64,000 nucleotides of DNA from Bradysia coprophila (Eukaryota; Arthropoda; Insecta; Diptera; Sciaridae). The stretch spans positions 2,411,739 to 2,475,738 of the forward strand of contig NW_023503307.1 in the NCBI RefSeq assembly GCF_014529535.1, given 5' to 3'. The position numbers were made by a program, and so were the translations under genes. A model generated the notes under the pieces. It was not told the DNA's origin. It made no database searches and saw only the letters and a program-made list of their open reading frames with translations. This document shows, piece after piece, positions 12,260-22,404 of this stretch (positions within the stretch are counted from its first letter, which is position 1; every line of letters begins with the position of its first letter).

Positions 12260-14794
12260 TGGTGCCACTTGTTTTTCTTTAAATTTAGCAAATGATTTTC
12301 GATTTGAATTTGGATGGACACTAGTTCCAAGCTAGTTCCATGTCCTAGACGAGCGAAATGGAGTTTATTGTGAAACATACCAAAAAAGAAAACTCTAGCT
12401 AGAGTGGAACTTGCAGTCAGAAATCAGGTGCGCTTTTATCTGAGAGATTTATATTTTTCACTTTAAGGGTGGTCATATTTGAACATGGGACACTGACATC
12501 TAATGACTTTTGTTCCTTGTCGCCTTCGTACATGAACCAGTCCAGGAGAGCAATCCGATCCTCAAGATCATATTGAATGCTAGTGGTCGCTAGTCCTTGC
12601 AGTCCAGCATTCGGACATATTGTTTTTCTTTTCTCACGACTCCAAAGTTTCTTCAGAATTTCTATTTTTCAATCCCGAATACAAATAAAGAAATAGCCGT
12701 GAAAATTTCCATATTAAGGGTAATTTTGGTTCGTTAAAAAATTGAATTGTTTTAGAACCACTTATAGTACATGGTCACCGTATATGAAGTGTATTAACAT
12801 GGTTATGCACAGTACATTAGAAAAAGAACATGATAGAGCATTTTATGTCCTTGATGTTCTAATTTCTCGAACCGATTACATTTCCACTAAAAGAACGAAT
12901 AAGAACCCTAAGTCATTCACTTAACGAATTTGTCCTATTGAACCGAACGAAAAAACCGAATTCATTGCAACTGTCCCATGAAGTAATGCCGCTATAAGTT
13001 AAACCATTCTTCACGTCAACGGGTCAATGAAGACGGTTATGTCGTGTGTTAGTGCTAAAATTAGCAATGATCTGGATAATATAGAGAAATTGACCGACGA
13101 ATTGAAGTGAAACATTTTGCAAGAATAATTAATAAATGTTTACATCAAAGGAAGTACAAGATTTGATCAAATTATGTTTGAGTGCTGAACAATTAACCGA
13201 CAGTCTTTTCGAAATTAAAAGGAAAACCGATGGTAGGTAGGTAATGACGAAGTCACTTCTGCAGATGTCTTACAAAGTTTTTAGTATTAGGCTGCAGGTA
13301 ACCATACATTACATTAGAAAGCATTAATCACTGAGTTGCATACAAAGTGTTTCTCAAGACCACAAAAGTTCTACTCTTCAAGTTGAGAAAATGGGTTGTT
13401 CGACCAAATAATCCTATCATCCTTCCATTCTAATTGATCGAATTACTATATGAAAAAGCTGTCATTGCAGAAGTGTTCTCTACTTGTCCTCTTTTTTATG
13501 TCAAAAGGTCCTCTGTACCAAAGTTAAAAAATGGGAACCCTACTTACTCACTTATTACAACCTACTATTGGTTTTGGCCTCCTACCTACAGCAATCTTCT
13601 CCCATCGGACCTATTCGTCGCTAACGTTCTGCAGTCGCTCATTCTTAGTTATTTCAGATCAGACTCGATTGCATCTTACCATCTCGCTCTCGGTCTTCCT
13701 GGCCTGCGGGAACCCTACTGAAAGCAAGTTTTAATTAACTGTTTTTCGGTTTTATCGCCTAATCATAAGAGTTTATAGCACGATAAGTTACTTCAGTAAT
13801 TCGTTCTGTTTGTATGATTTTGTACGATGTTGGGTGCACTACTGCACTACACAGCCAGTATCATTCAGTGAACTTCATGAGTCTTCAGTGACTAACATTC
13901 TAAAACCAGCTAATCTAATAAATTTCAAGGGATAAAAAGTTGCAAAATCTAGTTTTCGTATGATGTTTATTGATTCGCGGCGAAGCCGAGGTCAACAATC
14001 ACACGAAAATATGACTTTTCATTTTATACCGAATTTTACATGCTACATGCGTTGAAAACCGTAATTTTCATGTTTCAAGCACTTCTTTCGAATCACTCAG
14101 CATGTAATATACATTACATGCTGTGATTTCACATACAAATTCTCTTGTTTTCCCTAGTAATGTAATCACCCATTTTCAACCCCAGGGAAATCAAAAGCAC
14201 GTAATAATATATTACTTCCGAGATTCCAAGTTGTGTATTTGATAAGTGGGGGGTCAAATAGAAACTTGGAACCTCGTAAGTACAATGCTTTACGTGATTA
14301 GGCGATGTAAATGAAAATGAAACATGCCTTAACATGTAAAAAAAAACAAACTGACACTTGTCTCTAGGGCTCTTTTTGAGAAATTAGTTTCTTGATTATC
14401 TCCAATTGGTTGAATACCTTGAAGTTCCTTGAACTACAATTCCATACAGTGGCTGGTTTTAGAATGTTAGTCACGGTTTTTTTTTTATTGAAGTCAATAT
14501 CACAAATTCGTTTGTTTTTATTCTTTCGAGTAGATATTTAATTGATTAAAAAAAGTATCCGTACAAGTCTAAAAATAATTTCCTTTGTTAACATCGAAAC
14601 AAAATATTTTCTCATTTATTGTTAATGCAGTTGCGTTGAAAAAACAAAAAAATTATCACTTCCCTTTTTTTATGGTTATTCACAGTCACACAAAATATAT
14701 AACTATTCAACTAAGCAACATTCATTACTTTCATATTATCAAATACTGAATCTCACAACAGAAAAGACAGACAACACACATGACACCGCCCGTT
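12260..14794. other. Intergenic, repeat fragments and two unexplained open segments
   Basis: Minus strand 12423-12657 stays open for about 78 codons with protein-like composition (contains DLEDRIALLDWFMYEG) but has no recognised family or clear gene structure. A GC-richer patch at 13480-13720 has TGGGAACCCTAC at one edge, like the inverse of a CTAGGGTTCCCATTGG end near 39635, suggesting transposon remnants. 14020-14320 (TTGTTTTCCCTAGTAATGTA and following) has a diverged relative at 43860-44000. No certain gene. Confidence 0.4.
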
Positions 14795-17700
14795 CTAGTC
14801 GTTCGGCACTCCACCGGTGGCCGCATTATTTGCGTTACGGAAAATGTCTCTAGACGGTGTTTGCATTGGTGGTGTACTTGTACCTTCGGCAGCTGAGTCC
14901 CTGAACGCATCCTCATTCATCAGTCGTTGGCGTTCCAAGTACATTGAAACTTTAATGTTACGCATCTGATGGTCGTTGATCAATTTCAGCAGGGCCATCA
15001 CTAAAAGGCCAACACAGGTGGCAAATGATCCCCATGCTCCGAACTGTTAGTTAAAATTGAAAATATTGAGTCATTGGCTGGAGTATTAAACGAAAAAAGA
15101 ACTGCAGTTACTTGTGATGTTCCCATTTCTATGTAAAAATATGAAGTATTGACGTGTTCTTCTTCTTTGGTTATATTTTGTCCAGCAGCAATTTCACACC
15201 TGTAATGTATCGATAGTTATGAGGGCAGGAATATCCATAAAATTTAGAACAGTGCCGCCTTTAGCTTTTTTTGACGCCAGGAGCAACTTTTAAATTTTCT
15301 CCACAAATGACTATTCTGGGCGTCCTCGTCACATGTTCATATTCGGTGAAAAATATGCATCCTGCAGACAAATGTTCCAACGTAGAAAATATGGAAAAGG
15401 CGGAACTGATTGTGGCCCTGATTGTGTGCCTTAGATATAAAAGTACCAGATAAAATAAATATTCCTATTCCAATGCTTAGATCAAGTCTAGTAACAGATT
15501 CAATAACTGACAGATTATGCTTTCCATTTGTGTAAATGTTATCCTCTAGCTATCGAGACTTTTATCGCTGCATCCCATATTGTCTTCACTTTCTTCGTTC
15601 TTTTGTTTCGATTATCACATATTGTCTGGTAAGGGCATACACAAAATGACGTCACGTCATGAGGGAGGAAGAGTTTCTCAAGATAACATATTTAACAGCT
15701 CTAATAAACTTGCGGTCAATTTTGATCTTTTTGTGTGATGAGAAAAGTTAATTTTCTCCTTACTGGAAAATGTGTCATGTTTTTACGCTTTGCAACAGCG
15801 ATAACTCAAAATAATTTAAATTGATTCCTGGAATCCTGGAAATTTTTCTTTTCCTGCATCCACTACGACAATACTTTTACAGCGTCGAAAACTGTACTTT
15901 CCACGTTTCAATGACTACTCTAGGCGCCCGCAGCATGTATCACAAAATTCAAACGAAAACTCTACTCTACTCTAAAATACTATTCAAATAAAACTATCAT
16001 AATAAACGACTTTCTCATATTGAAAATCGTGCAAAAACGGACCTCGGCGAAATTTGATGACGCACGAAAGCTCATCCCAAACTGTAGATGTCAGAGTAGA
16101 CCTCATAAAAAGATAAAATGTTGATTAAATGTAAAAAAAAATAAAACCTAGTCATAGTGATCATAAATATAGTGAAAATCGGCAACTTGGAACATTTACA
16201 AAATTTGATTTTTCGCCACCGGAAGATGGTCAAGAAAAAAATGAGTCGCCTTTTCTAAACTTTGGACCAATAGAATTTTTTCCGATCACAGAAAATTAAC
16301 TTGTTGACTAGAAAATTTTCGTGAAGTCACCAACTCGAAAACAGGAAAACAGGCTAAATAGTTAGGACACTCATATTGCGTCTTCATACCATTTTCAAAT
16401 CAACAAAGTGATTTGTCTAACATGAAATATATTGAGTGGGGTATCGTTAGAAAGGTATGACCTGACTATAAGTTAAAAATTATCTTCTATCAAAATATGT
16501 CCACTCACCGAACTTTTGTGACAAAAAGGATTCGAAGGAGTGCATAAAATTTCATGAAATGAAAAATTTTGTATGTCCCAATAGGTGCCTGAATCGATAT
16601 ACGTTCTTAGTTTTAGGGTGTATTTCAGAAAAACTTCTTTTTTGTTGAGGAGGGGCGTTCGGAGAATTAAAATAAGAATTTATCGGTAGTTATAACTCCT
16701 CGAAGGCACGACACGAAGTCTGTGATATAGCTCCTGATGTAAAGTTATGGGCTCAAAAGAGTATAAGAAATTCTTCAGTGATAATTACAAAAATGGGAAA
16801 TTGAGCACGCGAAGGATTTTACCTCTTATGTGCTGCGAAAATTCATTTTTCGCGGGGGGCTCGTGTGGCACACTCTTCAAAAAACGATTTTCCGCACAAG
16901 TATGTAATTTACTATTACGTTACCGCTACATTCTTATACCACCACAATGGTTTGTTTGTATTACTAATACATGAGTTACAAGTTAAATTGTAAACAGCAA
17001 TCGACGTTTAAGTGCAGAACTTTTCCGTTATTTTTATCTGAAGATAACGAAAAACTCAATTTTACATGTGTCATTTGTTATCGACAGACGACAGTGACGA
17101 CAAAAATCAGTGTGATCTTTCGCTGATGATATCTTACATTGCCGATAGCATCAAGCTTATGTTGAAGTAGGAGATTTCTATCTATGCAAAATACTTTCAA
17201 CAAACAAAGTAACATATCTGCTATGCAGAGGATATAGTTGTGCTACTGTGAAACGTTATTGGGGAATGGTTTAAACAACAGATGTAACAGACGTTAACGA
17301 CAAAACCATGACACTATCGCCGTCTGCAATAGGTTAAAAATTAACAGAACAAACGAAATACTTACGACGGAAATCTCTGAGTCATATTCGAACACCAAAC
17401 AATGAAGCCCAATGTTATAATTATAGCTGAGCACAACGTCAATACACAATTGATGATTCCAAAAAATACGCCGAGAAATAAGCTTAGAAATGATTGTTCT
17501 TCATGCTTGATAGCTAGCTGGGTAAGTCTGTAACGGGATTATTTATCAGTCTTTCTAAGCGAAATCTCACTACGTTTATTCAGGAAAAACTACTAACCTA
17601 TACGCTTGAAAACAAGATATTAATGTCAAAAAGACAGCGCAAACTATTGGAAAATTGCAATAAAATCTCGAAGCCCAGGCAGCCTCAAATAACCCATTGT

Positions 17701-17906
17701 CTTCTCGCCAGACACCAGTGGTGAATAGTAAGCAGTGACCGCTACAAAACAAAAGATAAGAGATTGTTATATTTTGAAACGAATCCACCTACTTACCCGA
17801 ATGCTTGACTGTGGTTGGCCAGTGGGACGTGTATACAAAATGATAGAATTGCTGCAAAAACGTTACCAACTATTTGGCTTAGCAAAATAATATTGGATAG
17901 GGCCAT
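14795..17906 (-). CDS. Transmembrane protein 179 (TMEM179) homologue, 5 exons
   Basis: Exons on minus: 17906-17797, 17741-17598, 17527-17366, 15199-15112, 15043-14795. Phases join exactly (2,2,2,0) and give 250 residues, close to vertebrate TMEM179. There are four membrane segments, roughly residues 7-28, 64-84, 97-125 and 170-188. Family landmarks: MALSN start with a first helix, GHCLLFTTGVW (about 38-48), the WASRFYCNF segment before helix 2, KHEEQSFLS before helix 3, GFIVWC ending helix 3, SCE in the second outside loop, and QFGAWGSF starting helix 4. An N-glycosylation site (NIT) and a second (NTS) lie in the same loop. The C-terminal tail (about 65 residues) is polar and faces the cytosol. 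The function of this family is poorly known. Intron 4 is 2.17 kb; the other three are 55-70 bp. Confidence 0.88.
15200..17365 (-). other. Long intron 4 of the TMEM179 homologue
   Basis: Bounded by TC|GTAAGTATTT and ACATTACAG|GTGTG on the minus strand. The content is AT-rich with no conserved frame. The plus-strand open frames at 15271-15453 and 16747-16974 have no family resemblance. Confidence 0.6.
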
Positions 17907-18955
17907 AATGTTGCTTAAGACTAATTTAATTTAAAATAAAATTTTGTTTGTTTTTGTTCGTGTGTTAAATTATTCTTGTTATGATTGACACCAGTTCTGG
18001 ACAGATAGACGTCAACGCAAAAAAGCTTCGATGAAAAGATGGTAGGTGGGGCTGCAATATGGAGACTGTTCATTTTTTACCAACTCGAACAATGTTTCAG
18101 AGGAATTAATCAATAATAACGTAAATGGTGATAAGTTTAAGACTTCTCGATGATGATGAATTCCAGCATACAATTTACGACAATATTTACATGCAACTCT
18201 CAAATATGTCCATACCCGTAGGTTTGTGTTCAATAGTCAAAGCAGACATTCAAATAACCATTCATACAGTAATCGTAGAAGAGCCGAGTATAGATCAAAA
18301 TTTTGTCCACTGGCAGTGCGATCGCATGCCAAATTTTGTACGCTAACTAACTAACAGCAAACTACGCGAAACGAAATAATTTTTGAATTATTTGTTGCGA
18401 AAACGCATAAACTGAAAATTCTGACTAAAAAGTTTGTTGAACAACGTAACCAGGAAATGTTTATATTTGAAGTTAAGCAATCACTAAATTCACGCCGTAA
18501 GTGCGGTCGAAATTCAAAATGGAAAGTGCGGAGGACTTTCTAACGTAGCGTCATTTTCATACAATGAAGCGTTGAAATGTTTTTTTCGGTTCCATTTTTC
18601 ATCGAATTCAAATTCAAATTTTAGGCACACTTACGGCGTGAATTGTTCCGAAAAATGATTCATTTTATGTTGAATTTCTCAGGAATTTAAAAAAAAACAT
18701 TCCGCCATTGTGAGGTTAGCTACAATTAGTTAGTACACAAAATAGTCAACTAGGTACTGTCATTAGTTTCTCTATATGAAGATATCTATAGACTTCGACC
18801 TATGGTTTTAATTGGGACTATTTTTGAGAATTGTCAAGAATTTTTAGACTTGATTACCACTTATAACAAAACCACTCTGTTTTGCCTCCGCTTAGCTAAG
18901 CCACGACTCTTTTCTATCGTTTAAAGTGTAAACGAAGAGGAAACGGATTACTTTT
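17907..18955. other. 5' flank of TMEM179 homologue, one MITE
   Basis: Would hold the TMEM179 promoter. Apart from the MITE at 18487-18644 I see only unremarkable AT-rich sequence. Confidence 0.4.
18487..18644 (+). mobile_element. MITE family P2, copy 1
   Basis: Terminal inverted repeats AATTCACGCCGTAAGTG / CACTTACGGCGTGAATT. The interior has AATGGAAAGTGCGGAGG, then GACTTTCTAACGTAGCGTCA. A second copy in the opposite orientation, with about 190 bp extra inside, is at 45674-46018. The target duplication is not clear. Confidence 0.75.
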
Positions 18956-19088
18956 TAGCCCCGTACGAAGTACGAAGGGGCTTATAGGATTACGATGCCG
19001 TGTGTAATTGATGGAATTCGAAGCAGACGGTAAGGGCAAAGTGTTTGCCTATGTTCATAGATAACGAATCCGCAATAAAAATTTGGGC

Positions 19089-19165
19089 CGTCTGTCCGTC
19101 TGTCCGTCTGTCCGTCTGTCCGTCTGTCCGTCTGTCCGTCTGTCCGTCTGTCCGTCTGTCCGTCA
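19089..19165 (+). repeat. 8-bp microsatellite (CGTCTGTC)n
   Basis: About 9.5 nearly perfect copies. Read on minus it encodes an RRTDGQTD-type peptide, but this is a by-product. The inverse motif (GACGGACA) occurs in the right element copy at about 26440-26462 and 26768-26812 with fewer units. Confidence 0.95.
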
Positions 19166-19439
19166 CGTCGATATCTTGAGTAAATCAAATCCGATTTCAA
19201 AAATTTTTTTTTTCCCTGAAAGATAGTCAAAATAGTGAGGCTAAGTTCGAAGATGGGCATATTCGGGTCGGCCCTTCGTGAGTTAGGGCCACCTAAGTGA
19301 TTTAAGGAGATTTGGTGATATTTATGGCAAAATAAACGAAGGAAATGTAAATGACACGGCAAATGATAGGTATTGTCAATACCAATCCAGGAAAAAAAGG
19401 TTTTATAAAATCGGGTGAGTGGACCGTGAGTTAGGGCCT

Positions 19440-20510
19440 TAGAAGTGAAAAGCTACTAGGGCCCTATGTGTGTTTTACGTAGAACTCAAGTAAATTTCAT
19501 TCGTTTTTCGTAATTTTTGTGTCATTTGGAAGGTAATCAAAAGCCGAATAGAATGTTGTTGAAAAAAAAATTAAATTTGGGTCCTCGGACTAAGGCCGCT
19601 ACTAGGGCCCTATGCGTATTTTACATACAACTCGTGTAAATTTCATCCGTTTTTCGTAATTTTTGTTTCATTTGAAAGATAATCGAACACCGAATAGAAT
19701 GTTGTTGAAAAAAAAAATAAATTTGGGTCCTTGGACTAAGGCCGCTACTAGGGCCCTATGTGTATTTTACAATAGCTCGAGCAAATTTCATCCGTTTTTC
19801 GTAATTTTTGTGTCATTTGGAAGGTAATCAAAGGCCGAATAGAATGTTGTTGAAAAAAAAATTAAATTTGGGTCCTCGGACTAAGGCCGCTACTAGGGCC
19901 CTATGCGTATTTTACATACAACTCGTGTAAATTTCATCCGTTTTTCGTAATTTTTGTTTCATTTGAAAGATAATCGAACACCGAATAGAATGTTGTTGAA
20001 AAAAAAATTAAATTTGGGTCCTTGGACTAAGGCCGCTACTAGGGCCCTATGCGTACTTTACATACAACTCGTGTAAATTTCATCCGTTTTTCGTAATTTT
20101 TGTTTCATTTGAAAGATAATCGAACACCGAATAGAATGTTGTTGAAAAAAAAAAAAATTTGGGTCCTTGGACTAAGGCCGCTACTAGGGCCCTATGTGTA
20201 TTTTACATATAGCTCGAGCAAATTTCATCCGTTTTTCGTAATTTTTGTGTCATTTGGAAGGTAATCAAAGGCCGAATAGAATGTTGTTGAAAAAAAAATT
20301 AAATTTGGGTCCTCGGACTAAGGCCGCTACTAGGGCCCTATGCGTTTTTTACATACAACTCGAGTAAATTTCATCCGTTTTTCGTAATTTTTGTTTCATT
20401 TGAAAGATAATCGAACACCGAATAGAATGTTGTTGAAAAAAAAATTAAATTTGGATCCTCGGACTGAGGCCGATACTAGGCCCTATGTGTATTTATACTC
20501 AATAAATTAA
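19440..20510 (+). repeat. 146-bp tandem repeat array, about 7 monomers
   Basis: CTACTAGGGCCCTATG recurs at 19453, 19599, 19745, 19890, 20036, 20181 and 20327, steps of 145-146 bp. Monomers fall into two types: A (GTGTCATTTGGAAGGTAATC) and B (GTTTCATTTGAAAGATAATC). In order they read A B A B B A B, so the array grew mainly as 292-bp A-B dimers. The last monomer is diverged (AGGCCGATACTAGGCCC). Confidence 0.92.
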
Positions 20511-21351
20511 AATTTTTGGGTCAATTCGAAATTTGTGTTACATTTAAAAGGAACGTCGTACGGGGCTTCGTAATTGCGCTATGCGCAATTTTTAAGACGT
20601 ACACATTTCATAAGAATTTTACTTTACCGACGTTTACGGGCGCAATAGGTTTACGGTAAGAGTAGGGCGACGGACGAACTAGGGTCACGTACGCAATAGA
20701 TGTACGGGTTTGTACGGGGCTCAGTCGCAGCAAACGCTCCGACTGTTCTGACGGCTCGTTTGTAAGTAGAAATCAAGACTAAACAGATTTTGAGAAATTT
20801 TCACTGATTTACATAGGTAGTCGCATACACAGAACTTTTTATGTATTACCGCATTTGTTATTTCAGCTACAAATAATTATCTCTCCTGCTTGAACAGGAG
20901 CGGAGAAAACAGATATTTTCCCTCCTGTTAAAACAATAGAACTGTCATGAATTGTCATGGTCTTTTGAATGGAGAAGATGATGTTAATCACACCGCACAC
21001 ATGGATACCTCTTTAATTTCAAAAAAACACAATCAGTGATGTATTTACGATAATCTATGAGGTTTCTATCCAAATTTGAATGCTTTTTTTTGAAAAGTGA
21101 ACAGATGGTATTATAGCGCCACCTGTTTTATCTTGTTCATTATTATACCAGCTGGTTGCGAATCGAAGAGAAGCCATTCGTACATCCATTTTCATTTCTG
21201 AATCACCTCTTGAATTATTCAGACGAAATAAATTAAAATTCAACCAGGTATCGACGAGTTGGAACTTTTGCTAATAAAAAAATCAGTGTTCCGTGTACCT
21301 ACTATTATCTTAACGATTTAAATTGATCATTTAATTGAAATTATCAACGAG

Positions 21352-21520
21352 GTAAGCCGAACTTTTATGCAATTTAGTTTTTTAGCAATGGTCGCTCTTT
21401 TCTTCTTTTGTTTGGCTTTTTTTATGGGCCTCCAGGTCCTTGTTTGATGACATATCCCGTTATCTATTTGTTCTTTATCAAAATTTGTGATGACATTTTT
21501 TTGTCTATTTTCGTTTTAAG
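21352..21520 (+). other. Probable 5'UTR intron of SKP1
   Basis: Donor ACGAG|GTAAGCC at 21352 and acceptor CGTTTTAAG|A just before the ATG give a 169-bp intron. This would place the transcription start upstream of 21350. It is supported by a degenerate copy of the same arrangement at 26990-27180. Confidence 0.55.
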
Positions 21521-21521
21521 A

Positions 21522-22010
21522 ATGCCTACCATCCGTTTACAATCCTCCGATGGCGAAGTTTTCGACACAGACGAGCAGATAGCAAAGTGCTCAGGCACGA
21601 TCAAGACCATGCTCGAAGATTGTGGCATGGATGAGGGCGAAGACGCAGTTGTACCGTTGCCGAACGTGAATTCAGCAATTTTGCGAAAAGTTTTGCAATG
21701 GGCAAACTATCACAAAGACGATCCAGTACCGCAAGAAGATGACGAAAATAAGGAAAAACGAACCGATGACATTTCGTCGTGGGATGCAGACTTCCTGAAA
21801 GTGGACCAGGGCACACTGTTCGAATTGATTTTGGCAGCGAATTACTTGGACACAAAGGGACTGTTGGACGTTACTTGCAAAACTGTTGCTAACATGATCA
21901 AGGGCAAGACACCAGAAGAGATCCGTAAGACGTTCAACATTAAGAACGATTTTTCGGCAGCTGAAGAGGAACAGGTTCGTAAAGAGAACGAATGGTGCGA
22001 GGAGAAGTAA
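21522..22010 (+). CDS. Skp1: S-phase kinase-associated protein 1 (SKP1), SCF ubiquitin ligase adaptor
   Basis: 162 residues, the standard SKP1 length. SKP1 links Cullin-1 to F-box proteins in SCF E3 ligases in cytoplasm and nucleus. It starts [14 protein letters not shown] (beta strand of the POZ fold), has an acidic loop ([12 protein letters not shown], about 70-81), the [20 protein letters not shown] helices, [19 protein letters not shown], then [20 protein letters not shown] and the C-terminal [15 protein letters not shown], which binds the F-box. The reading frame extends upstream to 21408, but the ATG at 21522 gives the conserved N-terminus and follows a splice acceptor. The single coding exon is intact. 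A MITE lies in its likely 3'UTR, and inverted repeat elements flank the gene. Confidence 0.96.
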   Translation: MPTIRLQSSDGEVFDTDEQIAKCSGTIKTMLEDCGMDEGEDAVVPLPNVNSAILRKVLQWANYHKDDPVPQEDDENKEKRTDDISSWDADFLKVDQGTLFELILAANYLDTKGLLDVTCKTVANMIKGKTPEEIRKTFNIKNDFSAAEEEQVRKENEWCEEK

Positions 22011-22172
22011 AGATATTAACGTAATGTGTAAATAATTCTCGAACTTATTCAGTTTTTTTTCTTCTCTCCTGTTCATTAACGATAGCCACAAAGAAAAGCT
22101 TACACCGAAAAAGTAATGTTGTATAAGAGTGGCTTTTAATTTATATGATTTTCCATTCTGTGGCACTACTAT

Positions 22173-22338
22173 GGGGCCGTTCATAAATTACGTAACGCAA
22201 AAATTGATAATTTTCAGACCCCCCCCCGGGTCTGTAACGCTAAAATGTATGGAACTTTAAAAAAAATGTATGGACCGTAACGCCAGGTCAACACCCCCCC
22301 CCCCGGGTATTTGCGTTACGTAATTTATGAACGGCCCC
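22173..22338 (+). mobile_element. MITE family P3 in the SKP1 3'UTR
   Basis: 166 bp with about 29-bp inverted ends GGGGCCGTTCATAAATTACG / CGTAATTTATGAACGGCCCC and a TAT duplicated on both sides (22170-22172, 22339-22341). The interior holds two C-tracts with CCCGGG. Short elements with this type of end are common in insect genomes (recalled, not searched). It lies between the SKP1 stop and the first AATAAA, so it is probably transcribed. Confidence 0.88.
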
Positions 22339-22398
22339 TATGTGAATCTTTTTTTTTTCGTTTATTTGAAATACTAAATGTACATCTGATCGATGTTG

Positions 22399-22404
22399 AA
22401 TAAA
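22399..22404 (+). promoter_or_regulatory. Likely polyadenylation signal of SKP1
   Basis: First AATAAA after the SKP1 stop, 389 bp downstream, followed by TTTGGTTTTC and TTGGTTTTTTGTTGGGTG (T/GT-rich). No earlier AATAAA was seen. Confidence 0.5.

Larger units (their letters stand above)
18956..20770 (+). mobile_element. Composite repeat element C1, left copy, upstream of SKP1
   Basis: In order: a GC-rich end with the palindrome AGCCCCGTACGAAG...GAAGGGGCT, about 100 bp of unique sequence, an 8-bp microsatellite (CGTCTGTC, 19089-19165), about 280 bp more, a 146-bp tandem array (about 19440-20510), then a GC-rich block (20550-20770) rich in GTACGGG and GCGCAAT motifs. The same blocks recur in reverse order and orientation at 25422-26946. 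There is no transposase. The class is unknown; it could be a non-autonomous DNA transposon. Confidence 0.75.

Noticed and set aside
13434-13721. 95-codon plus-strand frame in a GC-richer patch
   Set aside because: No splice context or family resemblance; edges look like transposon ends, so it is more likely repeat-derived.
19089-19165. CRISPR-like regular repeat
   Set aside because: Units are contiguous 8-mers with no spacers; a plain microsatellite in a eukaryotic context.
18982-19362. 126-codon minus-strand frame with RRTDGQTD repeats
   Set aside because: The frame runs through an 8-bp microsatellite inside a repeat element, and the inverted copy has a different, shorter version. It is a by-product of the repeat, not a gene.
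21672-22184. 170-codon minus-strand frame opposite SKP1
   Set aside because: A shadow of the SKP1 coding sequence; the plus-strand protein explains the open frame.
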